A DNA stretch of 64,000 nt from Pseudomonas sp. UMAB-08 (GCF_900095225.1 NZ_LT607417.1:332737-396736); one strand, 5' to 3'. Positions 29,413 to 39,716 are shown, counted from the first letter of the stretch. Notes: generated by a model from the sequence alone, not told the origin. Numbers and translations are program-made.

Positions 29413-30351
29413 TCAGGCCAGTGCCGCACGGGTGGCGGCGAAGGCGTCTGGGGTATTGAGGTTGTAGGTTGTCACGCCTTCGGCGCAGCGCTTGTTCAAA
29501 CCCGCCAGCACTTTACCCGGCCCGCACTCGACCAATCGGGTCGCGCCATGGGCTGCCAGGAACTGGATAGATTCGACCCAACGCACAGGTTTGTACAATT
29601 GTTCCAGCAAATCGCGCTTGAGGGTATCGAGGTCGGCCACCGCTGACGCGCTGACGTTCTGTACCAGCTTGATCTGCGGCGCCTGCCAGGCAATCGCCTC
29701 AATGGATTCAGCGAAGCGCTCAGCGGCCGGACGCATCAATTCGCAATGCGACGGCACGCTCACAGGCAATGGCAATGCTCGCTTGGCGCCACGGGCCTTG
29801 CAGGCCTCGATGGCACGCTCGACAGCGGCAGCAGAACCTGCGATCACAACCTGGCCCGGCGAATTGAAATTTACCGCACTGACGACGTCACCCTGGGCAG
29901 CCTCGGCGCACGCCGCGAGCACATCGGCATCGTCCAGACCCAGAATGGCAGCCATGCCGCCCTGGCCCGCAGGCACAGCCTGTTGCATCAACTGACCCCG
30001 GCGCTCCACCAGCTTGACCGCATCGCTCAAGGTCAGGCTGCCTGCCGCTACCAGCGCGCTGTATTCACCCAGGCTGTGCCCGGCGACATACGCAGGGCGC
30101 AAAGCACTTTCAGACAACCACAGGCGCCACAGCGCCACGGAGGCCGTCAGGATCGCAGGCTGGGTTTTATCGGTTTGATTGAGTTGCTCTTCCGGCCCTT
30201 GCTGGGTCAGCGCCCAAAGGTCGTAACCCAAGGCTTCGGAAGCTTCACTGAAGGTGTCGAGGATCAGTTTGTGCTGAGCGCCCTGCTCGGCGAGCATGCC
30301 GAGGGACTGTGATCCTTGACCCGGAAAGACGAATGCGAGGGATGCAGACAT
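29413..30351 (-). CDS. fabD: Malonyl-CoA:ACP transacylase
   Basis: FabD loads malonyl groups onto ACP. The 312-residue protein starts with FVFPGQGSQ, has the nucleophile motif GHSLGEYSALV (Ser near residue 92), and a His in SVPSHCELM. Length and position between plsX and fabG fit. About 146 bases separate it from plsX, with no obvious signal. Confidence 0.97.
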   Translation of the reverse strand: MSASLAFVFPGQGSQSLGMLAEQGAQHKLILDTFSEASEALGYDLWALTQQGPEEQLNQTDKTQPAILTASVALWRLWLSESALRPAYVAGHSLGEYSALVAAGSLTLSDAVKLVERRGQLMQQAVPAGQGGMAAILGLDDADVLAACAEAAQGDVVSAVNFNSPGQVVIAGSAAAVERAIEACKARGAKRALPLPVSVPSHCELMRPAAERFAESIEAIAWQAPQIKLVQNVSASAVADLDTLKRDLLEQLYKPVRWVESIQFLAAHGATRLVECGPGKVLAGLNKRCAEGVTTYNLNTPDAFAATRAALA

Positions 30352-30497
30352 TGATCAAGCCCCTAATGATTTGTCGTCGAAAATTGACGCCCGGCCAAGC
30401 CCGGCGCAAAACTCAAAAATTAACTGTCCGTGAATGGCAGTTGGATGACTGACCCGTCACCAGCGTCACATTTGCGCAACTCACGCCCGGAGACAGC

Positions 30498-31505
30498 CTA
30501 AAGCAGCTCCTCAAGGCGTCCACCCAAGCGTTGCGGGAGGTTTTCCTGTATTTCGATCAAGGCCCGTTGAATCGCACTCTGGAAGCCTTGCACGCCTGCG
30601 GCACCATGGCTTTTCACGACGATGCCCTGCAAACCCAAAAAACTCGCGCCATTATGCCGCGCAGGCGCCAGGTCAGCCCGCAAACGCTTGAGCATGGGCA
30701 GCGCTAACGCACCCACGACCCTTGTAAACACATTCTGCTGGAACAGCGATTCGATCCGCGCACCGATCATCGTCGCCAGCCCTTCGCTGGACTTGAGCAG
30801 GATATTACCGACAAAACCGTCGCACACCACGACATCAGCCTCGCCACGGTACACCCCATCACCTTCAACGAAGCCGATGTAGTTCAAACCCGGCGCAGCC
30901 TGGAGCAGAGTAGCCGCCAATTTGACTTGCTGATTACCCTTGATGTCCTCAGTGCCGATATTGAGCAGCGCCACCCGAGGCCGGGGAACACCCAGCGCCT
31001 CAGCCGCGACCGAACCCATGACGGCGAACTGGTAAAGGTTTTCGGCACTGCAATCGACATTTGCTCCCAGATCCAGCAACTGGCAATAACCACGCTGGGT
31101 CGGGATGGCTGCGATCATCGCGGGACGATCGATGCCCGGCAAAGTCTTGAGCACAAAGCGTGACAGCGCCATCAACGCGCCGGTATTACCCGCACTTACA
31201 CAGGCCTGAACCTGGCCCTCGGCCAACAACCCCAACGCCACCCGCATCGACGAATCGGGCTTGCTGCGCAACGCCTGCGAAGGCCGCTCATCCATGGCAA
31301 TCACTTCGCTGGCGTTTACAACACGCAGACGTGAGCGATCCACACCGGAATGGCGAGCAATCAATTCTTCAATAAGGGGGGCTTGACCGACGAGGGTCAG
31401 GTGCAGCGAGGGCGTAGCAAACAAACAAGCGATACTGGCCTGCACAATGCTGCGGGGACCGAAGTCCCCACCCATTGCGTCAATCGCGATGATCGGAGCG
31501 GACAA
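30498..31505 (-). CDS. plsX: Phosphate acyltransferase
   Basis: PlsX converts acyl-ACP to acyl-phosphate, the acyl donor for the first step of phospholipid synthesis with PlsY. The 335-residue protein begins [13 protein letters not shown] and contains [25 protein letters not shown] and [17 protein letters not shown], all family signatures. It starts four bases after the rpmF stop, as in most Gram-negative bacteria. Confidence 0.97.
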   Translation of the reverse strand: MSAPIIAIDAMGGDFGPRSIVQASIACLFATPSLHLTLVGQAPLIEELIARHSGVDRSRLRVVNASEVIAMDERPSQALRSKPDSSMRVALGLLAEGQVQACVSAGNTGALMALSRFVLKTLPGIDRPAMIAAIPTQRGYCQLLDLGANVDCSAENLYQFAVMGSVAAEALGVPRPRVALLNIGTEDIKGNQQVKLAATLLQAAPGLNYIGFVEGDGVYRGEADVVVCDGFVGNILLKSSEGLATMIGARIESLFQQNVFTRVVGALALPMLKRLRADLAPARHNGASFLGLQGIVVKSHGAAGVQGFQSAIQRALIEIQENLPQRLGGRLEELL

Positions 31506-31509
31506 GAAA

Positions 31510-31692
31510 TTACTCGTCAGCGCCCTTGTCGATCACTTTGCGACCACGATAAACACCTTCCGGCGATACGTGGTGACGCAGGTGAATTTCACCTGTGGTT
31601 TTTTCTACAGACAGAGTGCTTGCCACAAGAGCGTCGTGCGAACGACGCATGTCACGGGCAGAGCGGGATTTTTTGTTCTGCTGAACAGCCAT
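31510..31692 (-). CDS. rpmF: 50S ribosomal protein L32
   Basis: L32 is a small protein of the large ribosomal subunit. The 60 residues start [19 protein letters not shown] and end without the zinc-binding cysteines, so this is the cysteine-free form usual in Gram-negative bacteria. It follows yceD by 13 bases and is co-transcribed with it from the promoter at 32271-32243. Confidence 0.98.
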   Translation of the reverse strand: MAVQQNKKSRSARDMRRSHDALVASTLSVEKTTGEIHLRHHVSPEGVYRGRKVIDKGADE

Positions 31693-31705
31693 AATTGATT
31701 AACTC

Positions 31706-32233
31706 CTAAACGTTTGGGTCACGCTTTAACTGCGCCAATACACTGAACGGGTTGGACCGCGTTACCTCGTCCACGCTCGGCTCGGACTCGTTAAGGTCCG
31801 CCGGCTGCTGGCATTCTTCCGGATGATGAGCAGGCACAATGGGCAAGGCGAGCAACAGCTCCTCCTCGATCAATGCCAGCAGATCCAATGGATCTTCGCC
31901 CAGTTCCAGCACGTCATAACCTTTCGGTAACGACTGGGTATTCGCACCCTCTTTCACCACAGCGTAACTGCATTCGCTGTGGATCGGCAGGGTGACCAGC
32001 TCAAGACAACGCTGGCAAACCATTTTGACCTCGGCGTCGATGGAACTGTGGATGACCACAGATCTGCGCTCGTCTCGCTCAAAAATGAATTTAGCCTGCA
32101 CCGTACCGAGGTTATCGGAAAGCGGGTCGCAGAGTCTCTCCAAATCAGCCAGCAGTACTTCTCCCTGAAGAGTAGTGCCACGATCAGCTAATTTGCGCGG
32201 GTCAACGTGAGGTGGAATCGGGTCATTCAACAT
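31706..32233 (-). CDS. yceD: YceD family protein (DUF177)
   Basis: YceD is a conserved partner of rpmF. In plants and bacteria relatives are linked to 23S rRNA accumulation. The 175-residue acidic protein has the N-terminal DPRKLADRG and the CQRCLELVTLPI segment with the conserved cysteine pair. No in-frame Met occurs after the first one until well inside the conserved part, so the ATG at 32233 is firm. There is no ribosome site before it, and the -10 box of a near-consensus promoter ends only nine bases upstream, which predicts a leaderless message. Confidence 0.93.
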   Translation of the reverse strand: MLNDPIPPHVDPRKLADRGTTLQGEVLLADLERLCDPLSDNLGTVQAKFIFERDERRSVVIHSSIDAEVKMVCQRCLELVTLPIHSECSYAVVKEGANTQSLPKGYDVLELGEDPLDLLALIEEELLLALPIVPAHHPEECQQPADLNESEPSVDEVTRSNPFSVLAQLKRDPNV

Positions 32234-32242
32234 AGGCGCAGC

Positions 32243-32271
32243 ATTCTAGGGACGAGGCCTCCCCCTGTCAA
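32243..32271 (-). promoter_or_regulatory. Near-consensus sigma-70 promoter of yceD-rpmF
   Basis: TTGACA (32271-32266), a 17-base spacer and TAGAAT (32248-32243) lie on the minus strand. The start site should be near 32236, two to four bases before the yceD ATG. Confidence 0.8.
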
Positions 32272-32281
32272 AGGAAATTCA

Positions 32282-32425
32282 GGCCTTTCAATCTGTTGAA
32301 ACTACTGCACTCGGTAATGCTGCGTTGAGAGCAGGCTCGAAATGCTCATTTACAGCCCGTAGACTCCGCTTTCTCGCCTTGCCTTGCCTTGCCTTCGCTC
32401 GCTACGTTTCAGCAGACTGAAAGCC
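32282..32425. repeat. Palindrome-ended repeat between yceD and maf
   Basis: The ends are related inverted sequences, GG-CCTTTCAATCTGTTGAAAC (32282-32302) and the reverse complement of GTTTCAGCAGACTGAAAGCC (32406-32425), matching at about 17 of 20 positions. Each end also holds its own small palindrome (TTTCAA-N4-TTGAAA and TTTCAG-N4-CTGAAA). Between them are four tandem GCCTT units (32376-32395). It looks like a dispersed intergenic repeat rather than a gene. Confidence 0.5.
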
Positions 32426-32474
32426 TCAATATTGAATGCTGATTAGAATGACCTTTCATCTTTTGGAGAACAGT

Positions 32475-33053
32475 ATGCCGCCTCTGCTACTCGCATCGAG
32501 CTCGCCCTACCGCCGTGAATTACTGGCTCGCCTGCGCCTGCCGTTCACCTGCTGCTCACCTGATATCGATGAAAGCCGCCGCCCTGAAGAACCCGCGATC
32601 GAACTGGTTCAGCGCCTGGCCCGAGAGAAAGCACAGGCGCTTGCCGACAGCCACTCAGACCACCTGATCATCGGCTCGGATCAGGTTGCGGTCCTCCATG
32701 GACAGATTCTCGGCAAGCCCCACACGTTCGAGCGCGCCCTGGAGCAACTGTCAGCAGCCCGTGGCGCCAGCGTGACGTTCCTGACCGGCCTGGCACTGCT
32801 CAACAGCCGTACAGGCCACTGCCAGGTCGATTGCGTGCCGTTCACCGTCCATATGCGCGACCTGGACCAAGCCAGCCTTGAGCGCTACCTGCGCGCCGAG
32901 CAGCCCTACGATTGCGCAGGAAGCTTCAAGGCCGAAGGATTGGGTGTAAGCCTGTTTCGCAGCACCGAAGGCAGCGACGCCACCAGCCTGATCGGCCTGC
33001 CCTTGATTCGCCTGATCGACATGCTGCTGATCGAAGGGGTCGCGATTCCTTAG
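32475..33053 (+). CDS. maf: Maf-family nucleotide pyrophosphatase (YceF type)
   Basis: This protein hydrolyses non-canonical nucleotides. The YceF subgroup prefers 7-methyl-GTP. The start at 32475 gives 192 residues (MPPLLLASSSPYRREL), with GGAG six bases before the ATG; an earlier in-frame start has no site. Motifs are LASSSPYRRELL, SPDIDES, GSDQV and YDCAGSFKAEG. It is divergent from yceD and convergent with sppA, as in other pseudomonads. Confidence 0.94.
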   Translation: MPPLLLASSSPYRRELLARLRLPFTCCSPDIDESRRPEEPAIELVQRLAREKAQALADSHSDHLIIGSDQVAVLHGQILGKPHTFERALEQLSAARGASVTFLTGLALLNSRTGHCQVDCVPFTVHMRDLDQASLERYLRAEQPYDCAGSFKAEGLGVSLFRSTEGSDATSLIGLPLIRLIDMLLIEGVAIP

Positions 33054-33065
33054 TCGCTGAAATGC

Positions 33066-33094
33066 AGAAGCCCGACCAATGGCCGGGCTTCTTT
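33066..33094. terminator. Bidirectional terminator between maf and sppA
   Basis: GAAGCCCG (33067-33074) pairs with CGGGCTTC (33084-33091), with T residues after the stem on the plus strand. It serves the convergent maf and sppA genes. Confidence 0.8.
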
Positions 33095-33113
33095 GCACAC
33101 ACCGCTGATTTCG

Positions 33114-34106
33114 TTAACGCAACGACGGCCCCTGGAAGCCCATCCACATTGCTATCTGGTTAGCCATGCTGACGCCCAGCTTCTTGGAGAATCGATCAAA
33201 CGGCGACTCTTCAATGGTGTAATCGACTATTTCCTTCTCACCGATGATCTCACGTGCCACATAGCTGGCACTGCCGAGACCATCAACCAGACCAAGCTGT
33301 TGCGCCTGCTCACCGGTCCACACCAACCCGGAGAACAACTCGGGGTGTTCCTTGTCCTTCAGGCGATCACCACGGCCCTGCTTGACGCTGGCGATGAACT
33401 GGCGATGAGTAGTGTCCAGCACACCCTGCCAGAATTGAGTTTCATCGGCCTTCTGCGGCTGGAACGGGTCAAGGAACGCCTTGTGCTCGCCCGACGTGTA
33501 GGTCCGGCGATCAACACCCAGCTTATCCATGATCCCGACGAAACCGAAACCGGCTGCCGTCACCCCAATGGAACCCACGAGACTCGCCTTGTCGGCATAG
33601 ATCTGGTCGGCGGCACTGGCAATGTAATAGGCACCTGAAGCGCCAAGATCGGTGATGACCGCGTAAACCTTGATATCCGGCTTCTCGGCGCGCAACCGAC
33701 GTATTTCGTCATAGATGTAGCCGGACTGTACCGGGCTGCCACCTGGACTGTTGATACGCAGGATCACGCCTTTGGTCTTCGAGTCCTCGAATGCCGCACG
33801 CAGACTGCCAACGATGTTATCGGCGCTGGCCGGCTCCTTGTCCGCGATCATGCCCTGCACTTCAATCAACGCAGTGTGATTCTTGCCGCGAGAAACACCT
33901 TTTTCGACATCCATCAGCGGCGTAAACAACATCAGCGCGCCAATGAGATAAGCGAACGTCAGCAGCTTGAAGAAAATACCCCAGCGTCGTGAGCGGCGCT
34001 GCTCTTGCACACCGGCCAACAAGGTCTTTTCCAGCAGTTTCCAGCTTTTGTCGTCGGAACTATTGCCCGCGACTTCAGCCTTGCTGTCTTTCCATTCGTC
34101 CGACAT
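33114..34106 (-). CDS. sppA: Signal peptide peptidase SppA, 36K-type
   Basis: SppA is an inner-membrane S49 serine protease that degrades cleaved signal peptides. The 330-residue protein starts at the ATG at 34106 with AGGGTG upstream. A membrane helix spans about residues 47-65. The catalytic Ser is in LGASGAYYIASAAD, the general-base Lys probably in TSGEHKAFLDP, and SLVGSIGV lies between. It is the short SppA form that works as an oligomer. It follows the HAD gene by 19 bases. Confidence 0.93.
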   Translation of the reverse strand: MSDEWKDSKAEVAGNSSDDKSWKLLEKTLLAGVQEQRRSRRWGIFFKLLTFAYLIGALMLFTPLMDVEKGVSRGKNHTALIEVQGMIADKEPASADNIVGSLRAAFEDSKTKGVILRINSPGGSPVQSGYIYDEIRRLRAEKPDIKVYAVITDLGASGAYYIASAADQIYADKASLVGSIGVTAAGFGFVGIMDKLGVDRRTYTSGEHKAFLDPFQPQKADETQFWQGVLDTTHRQFIASVKQGRGDRLKDKEHPELFSGLVWTGEQAQQLGLVDGLGSASYVAREIIGEKEIVDYTIEESPFDRFSKKLGVSMANQIAMWMGFQGPSLR

Positions 34107-34125
34107 GTTCAATCACCCTAAAAAA

Positions 34126-34782
34126 TCAGCGCACGCCCAACCAGGCGTGCAACTCTGGAAAACTCTCGATAGCCAGACGCGGCTCGAACTCGCGCAGCGA
34201 TGCCAGAGATTGCGCACCGTAACCCACCGCCACCGAATCCATGCCTGCGTTGCGCGCCATCAACAAATCAAACGATGAGTCGCCGATCATCAGCGCTTCC
34301 TCGGGTGCGACGTCGCAGTGCCGAAGGATTTCGTGCAGCATCAAAGGGTCCGGCTTACTCGCGGTCTCATCGGCAGCACGGGTGATCTCGAAGTAATCCT
34401 CCCAGCCATGCGCGCTCAGCACCCGATCCAGGCCACGGCGCGATTTGCCCGTAGCCACCGCAAGCTGATACCCCTGAACACGAAACGCCTCGAGCGACTG
34501 CACAACACCTGCGAACAACGGCGAAGGCTCGGCCTCCAGCGCGATGTAGCTTTGCGCGTAGTGATCACGAAAAGCCGTCATCAAGGTCGGAGAAATTTCG
34601 GGGTACAACGTGCGAATCGCTTCAGGCAAACCCAGACCAATGATGCCTTTGATCGAAAAGTCATCGCGCGCGGCCAGATCACTAAGATGCGCGGCAGTAC
34701 GCATGGCTTCGACGATACGACCAATGGAATCGGCCAGCGTGCCGTCCCAATCGAAAATCAGCAATTTATAATCAGGGCGCAC
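34126..34782 (-). CDS. HAD-IA family phosphatase (phosphoglycolate phosphatase-like)
   Basis: The 218-residue protein has HAD motif [11 protein letters not shown] (about residues 10-19), motif [11 protein letters not shown], and motif [15 protein letters not shown] helical cap domain follows motif I. Relatives next to rluC are annotated as HAD hydrolases without a proven substrate. It overlaps the rluC end by 11 bases, so the pair is coupled. Confidence 0.9.
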   Translation of the reverse strand: MRPDYKLLIFDWDGTLADSIGRIVEAMRTAAHLSDLAARDDFSIKGIIGLGLPEAIRTLYPEISPTLMTAFRDHYAQSYIALEAEPSPLFAGVVQSLEAFRVQGYQLAVATGKSRRGLDRVLSAHGWEDYFEITRAADETASKPDPLMLHEILRHCDVAPEEALMIGDSSFDLLMARNAGMDSVAVGYGAQSLASLREFEPRLAIESFPELHAWLGVR

Positions 34783-35728
34783 TCAAACGCTCCACGGTTT
34801 TGGCCCACATGTCATCGACTGGCGCTTGCAGCTTCAGTTCACCACCATCGGGCAGCGGCACGGTCAGCATATAGGCGTGCAAGAACAGGCGTTTGCCGCC
34901 CAGATCACGAATTTCACGGCTGAAGTCTTCATCGCCATATTTGGTGTCACCTGCGATGCAATGCCCGGCGTGCAGGGTGTGGACACGAATCTGGTGCGTC
35001 CGCCCGGTGACGGGTTTAGCCTCGACCATGGTGGCAAAATCACCAAAGCGACGCAGCACCTTGAAGAGTGTCAGCGCCTCCTTGCCCTCATCGTTGACCT
35101 CGACCATGCGCTCGCCGGACCGCAGATTACTCTTGAGCAACGGTGCGTTTACGCGCTTCTGAGCCGTTTCCCAGTGGCCACGGACCAAGGCCATATAACG
35201 TTTATCAACACCATCACCGCGCAATGCTTCATGCAGATGACGGAGCATGCTGCGTTTTTTCGCAATCATCAGCAGGCCAGACGTATCCCGATCGAGCCGA
35301 TGGACCAACTCCAGCTCCTTGGCGTCCGGACGCATCTGACGAAAGGCTTCGATCACCCCGTAATTCAGACCGCTACCGCCATGCACAGCGATGCCGGCTG
35401 GCTTGTTCAGCACGATCAGCGCCTTGTCTTCGTAGACAATGGCCGCCTCCAGGCGCTGCAACAGGCCCTGAGCCACAGGCACGGGTTCGTCACGCTCAGG
35501 CAGGCGCAAAGGCGGGACGCGAATGATGTCGCCACCTTTCAGCTTGTACTCAGGCTTGATCCGACCTTTGTTCACACGCACTTCGCCTTTGCGCAAAATG
35601 CGATAAATCAAGGTCTTGGGAACGCCCTTGAGATAGGTGAATAGAAAGTTATCGATGCGTTGACCGGCAAGTTCCGGCGCAACCTCAACCAGCTGGACGC
35701 CGGAGGTTGGGGGGGCAATATTCGTCAT
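34772..35728 (-). CDS. rluC: 23S rRNA pseudouridine(955/2504/2580) synthase
   Basis: RluC modifies three uridines in 23S rRNA. I start it at 35728, giving 318 residues beginning [20 protein letters not shown], because the open frame further upstream runs into the rne promoter region. The protein has an S4 domain (residues about 25-90: [20 protein letters not shown]) and the RluA catalytic motif [12 protein letters not shown] minus-strand TATGAT at 35741-35736 lies only seven bases before the ATG. It is divergent from rne as in E. coli. Confidence 0.94.
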   Translation of the reverse strand: MTNIAPPTSGVQLVEVAPELAGQRIDNFLFTYLKGVPKTLIYRILRKGEVRVNKGRIKPEYKLKGGDIIRVPPLRLPERDEPVPVAQGLLQRLEAAIVYEDKALIVLNKPAGIAVHGGSGLNYGVIEAFRQMRPDAKELELVHRLDRDTSGLLMIAKKRSMLRHLHEALRGDGVDKRYMALVRGHWETAQKRVNAPLLKSNLRSGERMVEVNDEGKEALTLFKVLRRFGDFATMVEAKPVTGRTHQIRVHTLHAGHCIAGDTKYGDEDFSREIRDLGGKRLFLHAYMLTVPLPDGGELKLQAPVDDMWAKTVERLSAP

Positions 35729-36439
35729 GCCGCAAATCATAACAATTTTTATGGATTTGAAGCACTTAATGATTACTGTTATAGTCGCGAACGTCGCCAA
35801 AAGCGGCCTGGACAGCGGACAAACGGTATAACCACCGGCCCTGACCATCGCAATTACAAGGACGCAAGGCCGTCCGACGGGGCTTTCGCTGGATAACGGA
35901 AGGTCTGGAAACGTAACGAGCGCAGGTGACATGAGGCCTGAAACAAGCCAGATCGCAGAGTTATCACTCGCCTTCGGAGCCCATATTCACGGCCAGTTCA
36001 CAAAGTGCAGTCGCTTTCAGACACTCAGAGCGAATGCTTCGGAAATAAAGCCTCAAGCAATGATGCGCGATCTTCCCTATCGAAGACCGCGGTAAATGCC
36101 AACCCGTTGCGGATTCTGCGCGCGGCAGCACCCGAATTATCAGGGATACGTGCGGGGTGGAGACGCACAACCATCGGACCGTGTAGCACTAGGCTTTATT
36201 CAAGACGCTTCATATCGTCCGCTGCCGATGGTTGATTCCTCCTCCTGACAAAGCTTTTGCTGACAGGGTGTCTTTTGTCACCACAGCAAGCAGGAAACGT
36301 CGTCGCGACTCCGACCCCTCTGGTCGAAACTCGTTAGACACTGGAGTGGCCAACCACTCCTGACGCGCCCTGACACCGACCGTGAGAAGTCGTGTGTGCC
36401 GAACGCCGTTTCCGGCAGCCCGGAAACCGACGGTACTAC
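35729..36439 (+). other. rne promoter region and long structured 5' leader
   Basis: These 711 bases hold no gene. The leader of the rne message should be about 650 bases. Its last part has three clear stem-loops: CGACC/GGTCG (36312-36326), GGAGTGG/CCACTCC with a CCAA loop (36343-36360) and GTTTCCGG/CCGGAAAC with a CAGC loop (36408-36427), the last only 12 bases before the ATG. A long structured leader through which RNase E controls its own mRNA is established in E. coli. The same role here is inferred. Confidence 0.7.
35757..35785 (+). promoter_or_regulatory. Sigma-70 promoter of rne
   Basis: TTGAAG (35757-35762), a 17-base spacer and TATAGT (35780-35785) point toward rne. The start site would be near 35792. 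Confidence 0.65.
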
Positions 36440-39400
36440 ATGAAAAGAATGCTGATTAACGCAACCCAACCCGAAGAGTTGCGTGTTGCACTGGTAGATG
36501 GCCAACGCCTCTACGACCTGGACATCGAATCCGGTGCGCGCGAGCAGAAGAAGGCCAACATCTATAAAGGCCGGATTACTCGCATCGAACCAAGCCTTGA
36601 GGCTGCCTTTGTCGATTTTGGCTCTGAGCGCCATGGTTTCCTGCCACTCAAAGAAATCTCCCGCGAATACTTCAAGAAAGCACCTGAAGGCCGCGTCAAC
36701 ATCAAGGACGTCCTGACCGAAGGCCAGGAAGTCATCGTTCAGGTCGAAAAAGAAGAACGTGGCAACAAGGGCGCAGCCCTGACCACCTTCATCAGCCTGG
36801 CTGGTCGTTACCTGGTGCTGATGCCGAACAACCCGCGTGCCGGTGGCATTTCCCGCCGCATCGAAGGCGAAGAACGCAATGAATTGCGTGAAGCGCTGAA
36901 CGGCCTGATCGCTCCGGCCGACATGGGTTTGATCGTGCGCACTGCCGGCCTTGGCCGCAGCAGCGAAGAAATGCAGTGGGACCTCGACTACCTGCTGCAA
37001 CTCTGGACCGCTATCAAAGAAGCGTCGCTTGATCGTTCCGCGCCGTTCCTGATCTATCAGGAAAGCAACGTCATCATCCGCGCCATCCGCGATTACCTGC
37101 GCCAGGACATCGGCGAAGTACTGATCGACAGCGTTGAAGCTCAGGAAGAAGCCCTGACCTTTATCCGCCAGGTGATGCCGCAGTACGCCAGCAAGATCAA
37201 GCTCTACGAAGACAGCGTACCGCTGTTCAACCGTTTCCAGATCGAAAGCCAGATCGAGACCGCTTTCCAGCGCGTCGTCGAATTGCCTTCCGGTGGCTCC
37301 ATCGTCATCGATCCGACCGAAGCCCTGGTGTCCATCGACATCAACTCGGCGCGCGCCACTAAAGGCAGCGACATCGAAGAAACCGCACTGCAAACCAACC
37401 TGGAAGCGGCTGAAGAAATCGCCCGCCAGTTGCGTCTGCGTGATATCGGCGGCCTGATCGTCATCGACTTCATCGACATGACCCCGGCCAAGAACCAGCG
37501 CGCCGTGGAAGAGAAAGTCCGCGAAAGCCTGGAACAAGACCGTGCCCGCGTCCAGGTGGGTCGCATCTCGCGTTTCGGCTTGCTGGAAATGTCCCGTCAG
37601 CGCCTGCGTCCATCGCTGGGCGAAAGCAGCGGCATCGTTTGCCCTCGTTGCAACGGCACCGGCATCATTCGTGATGTTGAATCGCTGTCGCTGGCAATCC
37701 TGCGCCTGATCGAAGAAGAAGCCCTGAAAGATCGCACTGCCGAAGTGCGCGCTCAGGTGCCAATCCCGGTGGCTGCGTTCCTGCTCAACGAAAAACGCAA
37801 CTCGATCACCAAGATCGAACTGCGTACTCGCGCTCGCATCGTCATCCTGCCGAACGATCACCTCGAAACGCCGCACTTCGAAGTGCAGCGTCTGCGCGAT
37901 GACAGCCCGGAAGCCCACACCAACCAGTCCAGCTACGAAATCGCTGCGGCTGCCGCTGAAGTGGAAGAAGTGCCGCCAGCCCCGGCTGCGACCCGCACCC
38001 TGGTTCGTCAGGAAGCTGCAGTCAAAACCGCTCCGCCGCGTGCCAACGCGCCGATGCCGGTTGAAGCCGTTGCCGTTGCACCGACACCTGCTCCCGTTGC
38101 CCACGAACCAAGCCTGTTCAAAGGTCTGGTGAAGTCGCTGGTCAGCCTGTTCGCCTCCAAGGAAGAGCCAGCAGCACCGGTCGTGGTCGAAAAACCAGCC
38201 GCTGCTGAACGCCCTGCTCGCACCGAAGAGCGCCGCAACGGTCGTCAGCAGAGCCGTAGCCGTACTGGCCGCCGCGATGAAGAACGCAAACCACGCGAAG
38301 AGCGCGCTCCTCGTGAGGCCCGTGAAGAACGTGCACCGCGTGAAGAGCGTGCCCCTCGTGAAGAACGTGCGCCACGTGAAGTTCGTGAAGTGCGCGAAGA
38401 AACTGCAGCCCCTCGCGAAGAGCGCGCACCTCGCCCGCCTCGTGAAGAACGCGCCCCACGTGCTCCACGCGAAGATCGCAAGCCACGCGAAGAGCGTCCG
38501 GTCCGCGAACTGCGCGAACCTCTGGATGCTGTTGCTCCAGCTGAAGCCCGTAGCGAAGAACGTCCTGAGCGCGCACCGCGTGAAGAACGCCAACCGCGTG
38601 CACCGCGTGAAGAGCGTCAGCCACGTGCCGAACAGGCCGTAGCCGTTAGCGAAGAAGAAGTGCTGCCTAACGAAGAGCTGCTGCAGGATGACAACCAGGA
38701 TGACGCCGAAGGCGATCGCCCTCGTCGTCGTTCACGTGGTCAGCGTCGTCGCAGCAACCGTCGCGAGCGTCAACGTGATGCCAACGGCAATGTGATCGAA
38801 GGTTCGGAAGGTTCGGAAGGTTCGGAAGGCGCTGAAGAAAGCACCAGCGAAGAAACCACTTCTGATCTGGCTGCCGGTCTGGCAGTCACTGCCGCCGTTG
38901 CCAGCAGCGTGATCAGTGCACCGGCCGAAGCCGATGCACACCGTCAGGCTGAACGCGCCACTGCCGCTGTAGAAACAACCGAAGCGCCAGCCGTCGAGAC
39001 CCCAGTGGTTGAAGCGCAGGCCGTAGACGTTGCACCCACTGCAGCAGAAGCCGCTCCGGACGTTGAAGTCCAGGCTGTAGTACCCCGCGAAGAACTCGCA
39101 GCACCGGTTGAACAACCAGCAGCCGCTCAGGCTGAGCTGTTCAGCGCACCGGTCGTCGAGCAGGCAGCGTCGTACCACAAAGCACCTGCGGCGCCTGTTC
39201 AGGAAGAGGTTCAGGCAACTGAGTCGCCAGAACTGCCGACCGAAGCACCTGCTGCACCGGTCGTCGCTGAACCTGTCATCGTCGAACAGCCTGCACCCGT
39301 GACGCCTGCTCCGGAAATCAAAGCCGAACCAGCACCTGAAGCAGTGGTTGAAGCCATCGTTGAAGAAGCCCCGGCTCTTCCAGTCAGCAGCACTGGCCGC

Positions 39401-39664
39401 GCGCCGAACGATCCTCGCGAAGTGCGTCGTCGCAAGCGTGAAGCCGAGCGTCTGCTGAAAGAAGCTGAAGAAGCCGCTGCCAACGCTCCACAGGTTGTCG
39501 CTGTAGAAGCTGCTCCAGTCGTTGCTGAAGTCGAATCGACCCAGCACGTTGAAAGCACCGAACAAGCGCCGGTCATCGATGAGAACCTGCGTTCGATTGA
39601 AGAAGTTGTAAAGCTGCACCCTGAAGCACTGGAAGAAAGCAAAGAGCCTAAACCGCTCGCTTAA
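36440..39664 (+). CDS. rne: Ribonuclease E
   Basis: RNase E is the essential endonuclease that starts mRNA decay and matures rRNA and tRNA, and it scaffolds the degradosome. The 1074-residue protein has the S1 RNA-binding domain (about 35-120), 5'-sensor and DNase-I-like domains with catalytic Asp300 ([10 protein letters not shown]) and Asp343 (VIDFIDM). The zinc-link cysteines are 401 and 404 (CPRCNGTG). From about residue 520 the C-terminal scaffold is disordered. An Arg/Glu-rich zone of PREERA-like repeats (about 600-740) is followed by [10 protein letters not shown] encoded by three exact nine-base repeats, then an Ala/Val/Pro/Glu-rich tail. The start at 36440 ([10 protein letters not shown]) matches the family. 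Confidence 0.97.
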   Translation: MKRMLINATQPEELRVALVDGQRLYDLDIESGAREQKKANIYKGRITRIEPSLEAAFVDFGSERHGFLPLKEISREYFKKAPEGRVNIKDVLTEGQEVIVQVEKEERGNKGAALTTFISLAGRYLVLMPNNPRAGGISRRIEGEERNELREALNGLIAPADMGLIVRTAGLGRSSEEMQWDLDYLLQLWTAIKEASLDRSAPFLIYQESNVIIRAIRDYLRQDIGEVLIDSVEAQEEALTFIRQVMPQYASKIKLYEDSVPLFNRFQIESQIETAFQRVVELPSGGSIVIDPTEALVSIDINSARATKGSDIEETALQTNLEAAEEIARQLRLRDIGGLIVIDFIDMTPAKNQRAVEEKVRESLEQDRARVQVGRISRFGLLEMSRQRLRPSLGESSGIVCPRCNGTGIIRDVESLSLAILRLIEEEALKDRTAEVRAQVPIPVAAFLLNEKRNSITKIELRTRARIVILPNDHLETPHFEVQRLRDDSPEAHTNQSSYEIAAAAAEVEEVPPAPAATRTLVRQEAAVKTAPPRANAPMPVEAVAVAPTPAPVAHEPSLFKGLVKSLVSLFASKEEPAAPVVVEKPAAAERPARTEERRNGRQQSRSRTGRRDEERKPREERAPREAREERAPREERAPREERAPREVREVREETAAPREERAPRPPREERAPRAPREDRKPREERPVRELREPLDAVAPAEARSEERPERAPREERQPRAPREERQPRAEQAVAVSEEEVLPNEELLQDDNQDDAEGDRPRRRSRGQRRRSNRRERQRDANGNVIEGSEGSEGSEGAEESTSEETTSDLAAGLAVTAAVASSVISAPAEADAHRQAERATAAVETTEAPAVETPVVEAQAVDVAPTAAEAAPDVEVQAVVPREELAAPVEQPAAAQAELFSAPVVEQAASYHKAPAAPVQEEVQATESPELPTEAPAAPVVAEPVIVEQPAPVTPAPEIKAEPAPEAVVEAIVEEAPALPVSSTGRAPNDPREVRRRKREAERLLKEAEEAAANAPQVVAVEAAPVVAEVESTQHVESTEQAPVIDENLRSIEEVVKLHPEALEESKEPKPLA

Positions 39665-39674
39665 TCCCGGCTGA

Positions 39675-39716
39675 TGAAAAAGCCCCCACCTGCGCGAGCA
39701 GATGGGGGCTTTTTCA
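39675..39716. terminator. Terminator of rne
   Basis: TGAAAAAGCCCCC and GGGGGCTTTTTCA form a 13-base-pair stem, with T-runs in both directions. It lies 11 bases past the rne stop and also serves the convergent MobA-like gene. Confidence 0.9.

Noticed and set aside
32376..32395. GCCTT tandem as a coding microsatellite
   Set aside because: It lies in a gap upstream of maf with no gene frame through it.
35729..35932. N-terminal extension of rluC by 68 residues
   Set aside because: It would run through the rne promoter, and the S4 domain start matches relatives from the ATG at 35728.
36278..38593. 771-residue open frame antisense to rne
   Set aside because: It is the complement of a GC-rich, codon-biased gene; its Phe/Arg-rich translation has no family features and rne is certain.
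38220..38640. CRISPR-like repetition in rne
   Set aside because: The repeats are in-frame protein repeats without regular spacers or a leader, and no cas gene is present.
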